A DNA stretch of 64,000 bases from Sycon ciliatum (Eukaryota; Porifera; Calcarea; Leucosolenida; Sycettidae). Positions 1 through 9,028 of this stretch are shown here, one piece after another; within the stretch, counting starts at the first letter, position 1, and every line of letters starts with the position of its first letter. The notes under the pieces are model-generated. The model was not told where the DNA came from. It ran no database searches and saw nothing but the letters and a program-made list of their open reading frames with translations. The position numbers and the translations under genes were made by a program. Where the stretch lies: positions 28,272,631 through 28,336,630 of the forward strand of contig NC_088654.1 in assembly GCF_964019385.1 (NCBI RefSeq), given 5' to 3'.

Positions 1-505
1 CATTCTTGCATATTCCAACAGCAGCCAAGGGAGCTAGCTCTCTTGGTTATGCGGACTGGTCCGATCCTAAAAAGCTGTATTTATGAACTGTTTTTATGAA
101 CTGTTTTTATGAACTGTTTTTATTGGATAGGATATGATTATGTTGAATAAACGAGGTTTGTGTCAATGGGAGATTGACTTGGAGTTTTACGAGTTGATTC
201 TAAAACCTTATAATAATTATTTCGCCTTCTTTTTGCCTTGTTTTATAAATGTGTGCATGGCCGCCACACTTTGCAGAGTTTCCTTTGTTTTTAGGTCAAA
301 TATTCACCCTACGCTGGCTACGGAAGCCTTGACCAGGGGATACACCCTCGCTTTAGCCTTACCTAATGCTTCTTCACGACATGGCTTCTCTTTGCAAAAC
401 ATACAGGTACCTGGTCTCGGATAGCTGGAGTTTTCTTCCATCGGGGTGCTGCTAGGCAGCCTCCTTCTTCATGCCGCAGAGGCTGCGTAGAAGGCTGTTA
501 TGTTA
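1..505. other. no gene recognised; short 13-bp tandem repeat
   Basis: I see no convincing coding region. Positions about 83-121 hold three tandem copies of a 13-bp unit (atgaactgttttt). The stretch probably belongs to the flank or outer end of the decayed DIRS-like element to the right, but no boundary can be fixed from the sequence. Confidence 0.4.
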
Positions 506-1100
506 TAACAATCTTCTACAAATAGCGGAGTCCTCCGGATCGATAGAGTGCTCAATGCGGAAGCAGAGCAGTAACACACGAGTCACAGGAAAACCACGCG
601 TCTTGATTGTCGTAACTTAAAGTTTCATGCCATATAGCAATCTTCAGACAACTGATTACGCACCTATAGCCATCACAGCGCGTGGAAATTTCCATCTTGC
701 ACCTGTTTTGTTGGTGCATTGAAGAGCAAGTATCTCCCCTCCTCCAACTTATTTTAAGCGCTTACCAAAGTGTGTGGCATCTTGCACCTGCATGATTGTG
801 ATTACAGGCAAGCCACATTATCATTATCATCCTTTCACACAGCCTTGCTTGCCTTCCTGCCATATCACATTTCTTTTCTCACTCACGGACCATGTAAGTT
901 TGGCACATTTTCCATCCAGGACTTTTTGCACCCACCAGACCTCAAACCTTCACAGATTCCTTCCTATGCTGCTGTATAAATACCATACTAGCTGTGCATC
1001 ACCGTAATCAGTTGTCTGAAGATTGCTATATGGCATGAAACTTTAAGTTACGACAATCAAGACGCGTGGTTTTCCTGTGACTCGTGTAACAATCTTCTAC
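506..1100. mobile_element. foldback insertion with perfect 85-bp inverted repeats and 14-bp flanking direct repeats
   Basis: Positions 576-660 and 1003-1087 are perfect reverse complements (85 bp), separated by 342 bp. The unit is flanked by a 14-bp direct repeat (taacaatcttctac at 506-519 and 1087-1100) that looks like a target-site duplication. The left arm starts 56 bp inside the left duplication, whereas the right arm abuts the right one. The same asymmetric plan is seen in the palindromic insertion at 22.4-22.7 kb. There is no transposase ORF, so it is non-autonomous. The superfamily is not established. Confidence 0.7.
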
Positions 1101-1132
1101 GTAACCTCTCTTATTGGCCACAGGCCATCGTG

Positions 1133-1278
1133 AGAAAAAAAGATTTCAAACCTCCTTAGCAATACGTAATGGTGAAGTATGCAGCCTTGGTTTTTCATTC
1201 AACTTTGTTTTACCCACTTACCTCGAGCACCCTGTAAAAAGGCTTCTTTTCTCACTCACACGTCAGTACTGCACACAT

Positions 1279-1335
<57 letters not shown>

Positions 1336-1425
1336 CACACACTCTCTCTCTCTCACATACACACACACACACACTCATCACAGAATAACAACTGGGGGGG
1401 GGGGGGACAGCCACAGCAAGGCTGG
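1133..1425 (-). repeat. DIRS-like terminal direct repeat (A2) joined to a CA-bearing repeat (B2)
   Basis: Positions 1150-1256 are a direct repeat of 13155-13265 (shared stretches include ctccttagcaatacgtaatg and ttcattcaactttg). Positions 1240-1425 repeat, in the same order, the two flanks of the LINE insertion: the left flank recurs at 1930-1975 and the right flank (ctctctctc, a short CA run, catcacagaataacaact, G-run, acagccacag) at 6036-6118. Repeats at both ends and near the 3' end fit the direct or split terminal repeats of DIRS/Ngaro elements. This block also serves as the pre-insertion (empty) version of the LINE site. Confidence 0.6.
1287..1332. repeat. (CA)n microsatellite
   Basis: An almost uninterrupted CA run of about 46 bp, followed by a CT run and a poly-G tract (about 1395-1407). 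Reading frames through it give only His/Thr or Val/Cys strings and are not genes. Confidence 0.95.
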
Positions 1426-1608
1426 TTGCACTCTTGTGTCCAGAACACAGACAGAAAAAACGTCCAGCGAAAACAACACCTCATATAGTGACAGCGTTGT
1501 GCAAGGTGAATCATACAGAAAAGCACAGCAATGGACAGAGCATCCGCACAATCCACGCCTCGCACAACTTATAACCTATAATTGCAGCAGCAATATTAAG
1601 AAATCTAT

Positions 1609-1611
<3 letters not shown>

Positions 1612-1703
<92 letters not shown>
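1612..1703. repeat. (GA)n microsatellite
   Basis: About 90 bp of perfect GA dinucleotide repeat between two pieces of DIRS-like tail sequence. Arg/Glu or Ser/Leu frames across it are artefacts of the repeat. Confidence 0.95.
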
Positions 1704-1705
<2 letters not shown>

Positions 1706-1956
1706 ACGCAGCACTCTCACTATCATGACCCATGTGTGAAGCCATACAAAGCTCCTCATTGGGAGGGAGGGTGGGAAACCAGCTTGCAAAGCAAGAAAAC
1801 AAAAGATGAGGGACTGCGGCGTACCAGTACGCCCAAAACTGTCGGATCTCGGTCCCAGACCTGTTCGTTCGAAAAGAACAACATTTCTTGTTTATTTCGT
1901 AAAACTCAGCCAACAAGAAATGAAAAATTCTTTTCTCACTCACACGTCAGTACTGC

Positions 1957-1963
1957 ACACATA

Positions 1964-2050
<87 letters not shown>
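1957..2050. repeat. (CA)n tract abutting the LINE 3' end
   Basis: A pure CA run of about 94 bp directly next to the 3' end of the minus-strand LINE. In element sense the 3' UTR passes straight into (TG)n. With the run at 5973-6036 it brackets the element on both sides. Confidence 0.95.
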
Positions 2051-2052
<2 letters not shown>

Positions 2053-5000
2053 GTTCCTGGTCCTGGTATACACTGCCATGTAGGTCACGTGTTTCTCGTT
2101 GAGCGAGACGGAGACGAGAGGAGACATGAGCGTTGGTGACGGGATAAGTCGTTTCGCCTTTTGAAACGCCTCTGGCAATTCTGACATTGCAATTGGAACT
2201 TGTCCCTTTCATCAGCAGTTGGGCGCCTGGTGGATCGGTTGCAGTTGTGGATAGCAAAGCCCCGGATCGACTTACAGCAGCGTTCACAAATGGGGCAGTG
2301 AGCGGTACAGCACGGTTTCCGAATACATAGGCGTACAGGTGAAGAGCTTGTGGCATTGGCAACATTCGGGGCAGAATTGGACTGGACACAGCGATGGACT
2401 GCAATGCCACCCGCACTCCGAAACCATCGGTGACACTGGGAGCACTGGCGGCTGTTGGCTTGCTGCTGGACTGGTTTACGCCGTTCCATGATGCACTTGT
2501 GGCGGGCGATATCTTGCTGCCGAGCAAATGCACGCCGGCACACCTCGCAGATTATCTCCCGAGCCGGTTTCTGAGCTGGTTGTATTGCTCGATAAGCTTG
2601 CCGCCACTCAGATCGTTCCTGCGCTGTGTCAAACCATGACTCGTCGGCGATGTTTATTCGTCGCAGGTCGACCCTAATTGCGTCTCGCCATCGTTTCCGC
2701 GGGCCACACGCTGGGCGTGGTGGCAGCAATGTGCCAAACAACAACATCCGCGGCATCCGCTCCTCAGGCATGCGTACCACGTGCCCAAGCCATTCCAGTC
2801 TTCTCTGCATAAGGCGGTCGGGGATATCCAGTGGGTTTGCTGCATTCCATGTTTTCAGAATGGTGTCCTTGGCTATCTTCAAGTCCCACACATCCCGCTG
2901 TGCAACACTCATGATGGAAAGAAGCGACCGGTAGTAGAAGGTCGTGATCCGTTGCACATCACTTTGCAGCGGTACCCACGTCTCCGCACAATAGAGCAGT
3001 AAGGACAGAACACAGGCCTCGAAAACCAGGCGCTTGGTGCGTAGAGAGAGATTGTGGTCATTGAAGACAGCATGACGGAGCGCTCCAAAAGCACGGGAGG
3101 CAGATGAAACACGGGTCGATACATCTTTGTGAGATCGGCCAGAATCATGGATAACAGCACCCAGGTATCGGAACTCACGCACACATTCCAATGTGCCATT
3201 CTTCACAGGAAGAGGAAGTCGGTCATCATCCGTGATACCATAGCCAACCGCCATAAATTTGGTCTTGTCCAGATTGACGGTCAGACCAAATGCAGACGAG
3301 ACATCGATGAACATATCCAGAGCAAGAGCAGCAGCAGTACGGGTAGTGGCAAACAGTGCAGAGTCGTCAGCGAACTGGCAGTCGTTGATGGTAGTCTGAT
3401 CGTCAGTACGCTTTCTCTTGAAATAAAGCGAGCCCCCAGGATTGAATGCCAACGGGACGCCGATACCAGGCACATGCTCGACCACTCTGGACCATCTCTG
3501 GAAAACAGCCCACATGAATATGTTGAATAAGACTGGTGCCATACAACAGCCCTGCCGCAAACCACTCTTCACTGCAATGGGTTGGATGGGTGTTGACCCG
3601 ATGGAGAGAGTAGCCGACATGGAGGTGTGAAACGACTTGATGATGTTTACGATGTTACTAGGGACCCCTGCCTTCGCGAGAACCAGCCACATGCATTCAC
3701 GGTTTACTGAGTCGTACGCCTTACGTAAATCAACAAAGACAACGTATCCCGGGCAGCGATGTTCGTACAACTTCTCCAGGACTTGGCGAACTGCAAACAC
3801 CATGTCTGTGCAAGATCGACCCTTACGAAAGCCGCACTGGGAGTCGGGTAGAATATTCTCCGCAATAATCTGTAATCTGGACTGAAGTACTCGAGCAGCA
3901 ACTTTCCCAACAACATCCAGGAGTGATATGCCACGCCAATTATCACACAATGAGAGGTTACCTTTCTTTGGGATTGGCACAAGATTGCAGTCTACCCATT
4001 CCTGCGGAACAGCCTCGTCATCCCAGACATGGTGCAACAGATCCAACAGTGCCTCCATGAAACTCTCACCACCCGCTTTGACCAACTCAGGCAGGATAGC
4101 TGAGGCGCCAGCGGCCTTGCCGTTGCTGAGTTGTCGAATAGCTCGCGCCACTTCTGCTGCATCCGGCTTGCCAGCGATGTTCTGGTTGATAGGCTGCTGG
4201 TCTATTTCGTCAATGGCACATGGATCAAATGTGCTAGGGATGTTGAGTACGCCATCGAAATGTTGGTACCATCGTCCACCTTGTTCCTCCACAGATTTGC
4301 AGATGTTGCCATTTGCATCCCTAATAGCGGTAGTAGACACAGGGCGTAATCCCTGCTTGGCAGCCTGCATATCCTTAACACATGCCCACACCCGTGAGGA
4401 GCTGAACCGTGCACCATCAAGAGATTTGGCTTTGTTGGTGAACCAGGAGTTCTTGGCAGAGCGGACAGCAGCTCTTGCCTTACTCCTGGCAGCCTTGAAC
4501 CTGTTCCACGTGTCATCAGACCTGCCACTTGAAATCCATTCTTGATATCGCTGATTCCTTTCATTCAACAAGGGTTCGAGGGTATCTTTGCTCTCAGTAA
4601 ACCAATCTGGTTGACGACGTTTCTGAAAACCGAGGGTCTCCTCTGCAGACTCGGTGACCGCGGTGCGCAACCTCGACCATTTGCATTCAACGGTGGTATG
4701 TTCATTCGGCTGTTGCAGACTGTTTGTGAGGCATTCACGATAGACATCAGCAACTCGTGTGATGTTTGCAGATGAGTCAGTGCTGTGGACATCCTTCAAA
4801 CGTGCAACATCAAACCGCTTACATTTCTTCGTTTGCACACAATGCGAGCGGCGCTGCAGACGGCCTACTACAAAACGCGCAGCCACCAGGTTGTGATCGC
4901 TCCCACATTCCGCACTTCTTATAACTTGAGCATCAATACATTGGTGGTAGTCAGCTTGTGACGTGATGACAAAATCAATACAATGAAATCTCTTTGACCT

Positions 5001-5970
5001 TGGATGTTGCCAGGTCCACTTCCTATCCTCTGTCTTGCAGAACCATGTGTTACACACCATCGCCTGAATAGTTGCAAGAAAATCCAACAGCTCACGTCCT
5101 GCAGAGTTCATCTCACCCACTCCATGTGGGCCCCGTACACGTGACCACTCATCAGCGTCAGCATGCGTACGGGATCCAACTCTGGCGTTGAAGTCACCCA
5201 ACAGAATAAACTTTTCTGTGCCCATCCGTGGCAAAGTCGCTTGCAAGTCCGCAAAGAACTGTTCCTTGGCAATTCGCTTGCTGGCGAACGTCGGAGCATA
5301 TGCGGAGATGACAGTATACCATACCGGTGAACACCCATGAATATCAAACTTCAATCGCGCTGACACAATCCGAGAGCTGCGGGCGTCGTATTGACAACCG
5401 CCGTCACGCCACGCGCGAGCTGCATTTCCCAGCAACAGAATCGCAACACCTTCACCCCTTCGACACGACTCTCCCTCGCCAGGTGAAGGTCTTCCAGACG
5501 AAATTAGCACTGCTCCGTCGATGTTGTAGACGTTCTTATCCAGCCAGTAGGTCTCTTGAAGACAAACTATTTCCAATCCAAGACGTTTGAAAATTTGAAT
5601 TATCCGATAAATTTTCTTGTCGTCAGCCACTTGATGTCGAGTGGATGCTGTTTGGACGGGTCCTTCACTTTCCAGCAACGAGCGGACATTCCACGTCCCA
5701 ACGCTCAGGGTAAACTCCTTTCGTCTCCTACTGCGTGCGGTAGATGGCTCCATTCGCGGGCTTGCAAGGCCTCGCGATGGGTCCAACAGCGGAAAACAGA
5801 GTCAGAGTGACGACACCCGAAGTTCGTCCTGGAATCTGCTCTGTTGACTTTCCGCTGTGGACTTCTACTGGGAACTGTCCCAGGGACGACCCTGGAAGCC
5901 CAGAGTCGTCCCTGAGAACTGAAAACTAACAAAAACTAATCAAACGATGAGAGCTACAAAATTCCTAACT
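2051..5970 (-). mobile_element. complete non-LTR retrotransposon inserted in a (CA)n/(TG)n microsatellite
   Basis: The element reads on the minus strand from about 5970 (5' end) to 2051 (3' end). It has a 5' leader of about 215 bp, one long ORF and a 3' UTR of only about 34 bp, with no poly(A) tail, running directly into (TG)n. Flanks on both sides are CA repeats and match, in order, the uninterrupted paralogous segment at 1240-1425. A 264-bp fragment corresponding to this element's 5' end recurs at 50524-50787, also between CA tracts. Known precedents for microsatellite-targeting LINEs are R1-clade families such as Mino and Waldo. Membership of that clade is not established here. Confidence 0.85.
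2085..5753 (-). CDS. LINE polyprotein: APE endonuclease, reverse transcriptase, four C-terminal zinc fingers
   Basis: An uninterrupted ORF of 1222 residues from the first ATG (5753) to TGA (2085-2087). Residues about 17-300 form an apurinic-like endonuclease (TWNVRSL near 20, GDFNAR near 183, SDHN near 287), which would nick target DNA. Residues about 550-870 form the reverse transcriptase, with GFRKGRS, FVDLRKAYDSV, GLRQGC and the catalytic FADD near 791. The tail (about 1070-1200) has four C-x2-C-x12-H-x(1-3)-C fingers, starting CEVC, CSQC, CPIC and CQNC, presumably for nucleic-acid binding. A TTG 33 bp upstream would extend the frame, but ATG is more likely in a eukaryote. With no stop or frameshift, this copy could be recently active. 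The clade is not assigned; EN-RT-finger architecture occurs in several LINE groups. Confidence 0.92.
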   Translation of the reverse strand: MEPSTARSRRRKEFTLSVGTWNVRSLLESEGPVQTASTRHQVADDKKIYRIIQIFKRLGLEIVCLQETYWLDKNVYNIDGAVLISSGRPSPGEGESCRRGEGVAILLLGNAARAWRDGGCQYDARSSRIVSARLKFDIHGCSPVWYTVISAYAPTFASKRIAKEQFFADLQATLPRMGTEKFILLGDFNARVGSRTHADADEWSRVRGPHGVGEMNSAGRELLDFLATIQAMVCNTWFCKTEDRKWTWQHPRSKRFHCIDFVITSQADYHQCIDAQVIRSAECGSDHNLVAARFVVGRLQRRSHCVQTKKCKRFDVARLKDVHSTDSSANITRVADVYRECLTNSLQQPNEHTTVECKWSRLRTAVTESAEETLGFQKRRQPDWFTESKDTLEPLLNERNQRYQEWISSGRSDDTWNRFKAARSKARAAVRSAKNSWFTNKAKSLDGARFSSSRVWACVKDMQAAKQGLRPVSTTAIRDANGNICKSVEEQGGRWYQHFDGVLNIPSTFDPCAIDEIDQQPINQNIAGKPDAAEVARAIRQLSNGKAAGASAILPELVKAGGESFMEALLDLLHHVWDDEAVPQEWVDCNLVPIPKKGNLSLCDNWRGISLLDVVGKVAARVLQSRLQIIAENILPDSQCGFRKGRSCTDMVFAVRQVLEKLYEHRCPGYVVFVDLRKAYDSVNRECMWLVLAKAGVPSNIVNIIKSFHTSMSATLSIGSTPIQPIAVKSGLRQGCCMAPVLFNIFMWAVFQRWSRVVEHVPGIGVPLAFNPGGSLYFKRKRTDDQTTINDCQFADDSALFATTRTAAALALDMFIDVSSAFGLTVNLDKTKFMAVGYGITDDDRLPLPVKNGTLECVREFRYLGAVIHDSGRSHKDVSTRVSSASRAFGALRHAVFNDHNLSLRTKRLVFEACVLSLLLYCAETWVPLQSDVQRITTFYYRSLLSIMSVAQRDVWDLKIAKDTILKTWNAANPLDIPDRLMQRRLEWLGHVVRMPEERMPRMLLFGTLLPPRPACGPRKRWRDAIRVDLRRINIADESWFDTAQERSEWRQAYRAIQPAQKPAREIICEVCRRAFARQQDIARHKCIMERRKPVQQQANSRQCSQCHRWFRSAGGIAVHRCVQSNSAPNVANATSSSPVRLCIRKPCCTAHCPICERCCKSIRGFAIHNCNRSTRRPTADERDKFQLQCQNCQRRFKRRNDLSRHQRSCLLSSPSRSTRNT

Positions 5971-5972
<2 letters not shown>

Positions 5973-6036
<64 letters not shown>
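5973..6036. repeat. (CA)n tract abutting the LINE 5' end
   Basis: CA run of about 64 bp directly at the 5' border of the minus-strand LINE. Next come the CT run and the segment also present at 1333-1425. Confidence 0.95.
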
Positions 6037-6037
<1 letters not shown>

Positions 6038-6139
6038 CTACACACACTCTCTCTCTCTCTCACATACACACACACTCATCACAGAATAACAACTGTGGGG
6101 GGACAGCCACAGTAAGGACGCTAAAGCATAGCAGTAGAG

Positions 6140-7067
6140 TCACACAGCTAGCACTTGGGACACCTGCAGCAGATTGGGCAGGGACTCCTGAATGTAAGCC
6201 TTCATAGCATCACTTCTCCATCCTCCCTGTCGCTGAATGAGCCTGTCTGGTACTCCTGCTGCAGCAGCCGTGGATGCACCTCCCGACCTCAAACTGTGTA
6301 AACCATACCCATCTGGGTTTACGCCGATACGCTTCAGAGCTTCACGCACTAACTCTCTTGCTCTACTGTAGGATAGCGAGTGCTTGATGGCGGTCCTGCC
6401 CTTTACACGAGCTATACGCCCGAACAGCTTGACATGACCTTGGTGCCCTCTTTTTTCAATCAGATGCTTCACTAGCGATACCGGGCACAGGTCACTCTCC
6501 CATCGGCTGATGAACACCCAGCTACCTTGCCTCAGTTGGTCGTTCTTGCGAACTTGCAGGAAGACCGCCATATGTGATGACTTGATGGCTACCTCATCCA
6601 CGAAGATGTTGGCCAAATCATCCCACCTCATCATACCGGCATAACCCAGTACTTTGATGGTTAGGGTCTGCAGGTCTTGCAGTGATGAGCTTGACAGTTC
6701 CCGATGGAGGCGCTCCAGAAGTGATTTTGATAATGGCAATTTTCTATCCTTCGGTCGAGCCAGAGAGCGCTTGGCTGCCTGCATCACATTCTTCACCACC
6801 CCGTTGGCATGGGTCTGGGTATCCCTGGATATCATGTTTCCATGACAAGGCGCACACGGCTGAGACCAATGGGCTGACAGTTTTGGCATCTTGCATGATG
6901 TAGACCAGATATAGGGCTACATGAAATGGGTCTGCTGGCAGATGAGGCACCTTCTGACGCTCTGCCCATTTGCTCCATCTACAGAAAGCAGAGTCGGACT
7001 TCTTCACAGTTCTTGGTGCCCGACTCATATTCATAATGGATGGCAGACATTGTTCTAGCGCCTTCAT
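6140..7067 (-). pseudogene. DIRS-type tyrosine recombinase, frameshifted
   Basis: Two overlapping minus-strand frames together make a tyrosine recombinase, the integrase of DIRS/Ngaro retrotransposons. The N-terminal, SAM-like half (7067 to about 6800) includes DPFHVALYLVYIM. The catalytic half (about 6830-6140) contains the motif arginine in MMRWDDL (about 6625), H-x-x-R as HSLRSGG (6285-6296), QGGW and the nucleophile tyrosine in KAYIQ (about 6195). The frame change near 6800-6840 disables it. It lies downstream of the RT/RNase H remnant on the same strand, the gene order expected of DIRS elements. Residues needed for catalysis are visible, so decay is recent or due to a single indel. Confidence 0.85.
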
Positions 7068-7432
7068 GTCGTCTGAGAGGTTGTCCTTGGCTGGTTCTGA
7101 ACAGAGAATAGAATGGTTTCTGTCAATGCTTCCTAGCTGGCTATGTCAGTGCAGTCGACTCGTCAGCTTCCTTCTTCCCCCAGGGGTATGTCGTCGCTAT
7201 ACCTGGCGATCTTCCACCACTCCTGCCATTCACCCGCACCCACAGCTTTCCACTGCCAGGCAGTTGCTTACGTGCTCAGAGCACAATCACCTCCCCGCAG
7301 TGGGGACATCCTGCAGCAGGACCTCGCAGACACTGCATGCACGCATTCTCGCTCATCACCACATGCTCCCCAAACAGACATCTTTCCGTCAGAGAAAAAC
7401 TCCAGCGGCCGGGGAATTTCAGCATCCCTCTT
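7068..7432. other. spacer between DIRS RT/RNase H and recombinase; nothing recognised
   Basis: No open frame of interest and no clear repeat. In context it is internal DIRS-element sequence. Confidence 0.4.
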
Positions 7433-9028
7433 CTAACAAACACAGTTTGTCACTGTACAAATGCGTAGTGCATACACGTCACAAGGACTCACACTGCCAC
7501 CAAAGAAATTGTATGGACAAGTACCCTCCAGGAAGGTATCATGAGACTTTGGCAGGCTGATTGCCTCCTTAACGAATTCTGCCCACTTTGGGCCGCTACG
7601 CAACTTTGGCCACCATGGCGCCGATTGCCATTCTGGAACAACCAAAGTACCGTGGCATTTTGACACGATCAACATATCTACCACACGCCCTATCAAGTAC
7701 ATTGGTGGTACCAGCCAAACTCTTTCTCCGCTCCAATTCACAGTGAATGCATCAATACCCGAGCACCCCGGGTTCCACCACCTTGAGCAGAATCTACTCA
7801 TTTGCTTTGTTCTGCTGCTTGCAAAGCAATCAATGCTGTGAGGGCCTCACATCGAATCAAGCCAATCGAACAATTTGGGACTTAACTGCCAGTCATCCAT
7901 ATCAGACAGCTTTGAAAGGTAATCGGCCAGCTCATTTTCTTCGCGAGGCACCCATTCTGCCAGCAACTGAATACCATGCACGGCGCACAGCTTGTGAATC
8001 TCCAGTGCTTCGCTCTGCAAATGAGATTTTGAACTGCCTACTTGTATTATGTGCACGGCTGCCTGGTTATCGCTTCTGTGAATGCAAACGCCACCTTCAA
8101 TCTCTTTCGACAGCGAACTCAGAACCACAAAATAGCTCGCAGCTCACGCCATGTGGAGCTGGCACTAGCCTGCACAATTTCTTTGGTCCATTCCCCTTTA
8201 GCTAATTCAGTTCCTTTTGATGTAACTGAGAAACCTCCCCAGCCAGAGTCGCTCGTGTTGGACCACGAGAGCACTGTCACCCTGGGGTCTTTTTTCCAAA
8301 AAGGTTGACCGTGGCATTGACTAAACGAGCCAGACCAAAACTCCAGATCTTGAAGCGCCATTTGAGACCAGCTGAGTTTTGCATGCCACGACTTACGGTT
8401 CATAATCAGTGCATAAAATGACCTCGTCCTCAACCTGCAAACGGGGCCTAATGCCAGCGACATAGATAGCAAATACCCCGTAAGCCTGGCCAATTGTCTG
8501 GCAGTTGGATATTCGACCTGTGACAGCTTTTCTACAAACGTCTTCAGCTTTTCCACCCGTCCCTTAGTGACCCGTATCATCCCTTCCCTCATGTCGACTT
8601 CCATGCCAAGCATTTCTACCGTCTGTGAGGGCTCCCAGTGGCATTTATTTTCGTTTGGAACAAATCCGGCCTGAACTAGATCTGATTTCAATCTTTTCGC
8701 TACTGCCTGTGCACCCTCGACCGTAGAGTGCCCATCCGACCCGTCATCCATGTAAAGCTGGCATCTGATGCCGTCCCTCCGCCAGTGTCTTAGTAAGACA
8801 CGGGTTACCTTCGTGAAAATGTACGGGGCAGTGGATAGACCGAAGGGCAGAACACTGAAAACGAACCACCTGCGATCACCCCCCTTCCCCACCCAGGAGA
8901 AACCTAAGTACTTCCAATACGCCTTCGCAATTTCAATATGATGGTACCCACTCTTCAAATCGAACGTTACCAAATAATCTCCCTGAGAGTACACATTTGC
9001 CACGACCTTCATGTCCTCAAGCTTGAAC
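7433..9028 (-). pseudogene. DIRS-type reverse transcriptase / RNase H, main part, broken
   Basis: Minus-strand pieces: 9012-8119 carries RT from FDLKSGYHHI through the catalytic YMDD (about 8750) to the start of RNase H (SDSGWGGF). Frame changes then follow: 8128-7847 has RNase H (SDNQAAVHI, EENELADYLSK), and 7801-7433 has the DIRS-specific C-terminal region (WNPGCSGIDAF, PPMYLIGRV, GTLVVPEWQSAPWWP). The frame changes and a stop between pieces make it non-functional. The N-terminal end of the same RT lies at 11758-12130, displaced by the Kolobok-type insertion. The split falls just before the LEDMK segment, and both sides of the insertion site are coherent RT sequence. Confidence 0.85.

Noticed and set aside
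1114..2102. Long open frames over the CA and GA repeats (His/Thr, Arg/Glu, Ser/Leu strings)
   Set aside because: They arise from dinucleotide repeats, are open on both strands, and have no conserved domain.
2394..5932. Numerous plus-strand ORFs of 60-200 codons inside the LINE
   Set aside because: Shadows of the 1222-codon minus-strand ORF, with no retroelement motifs of their own.
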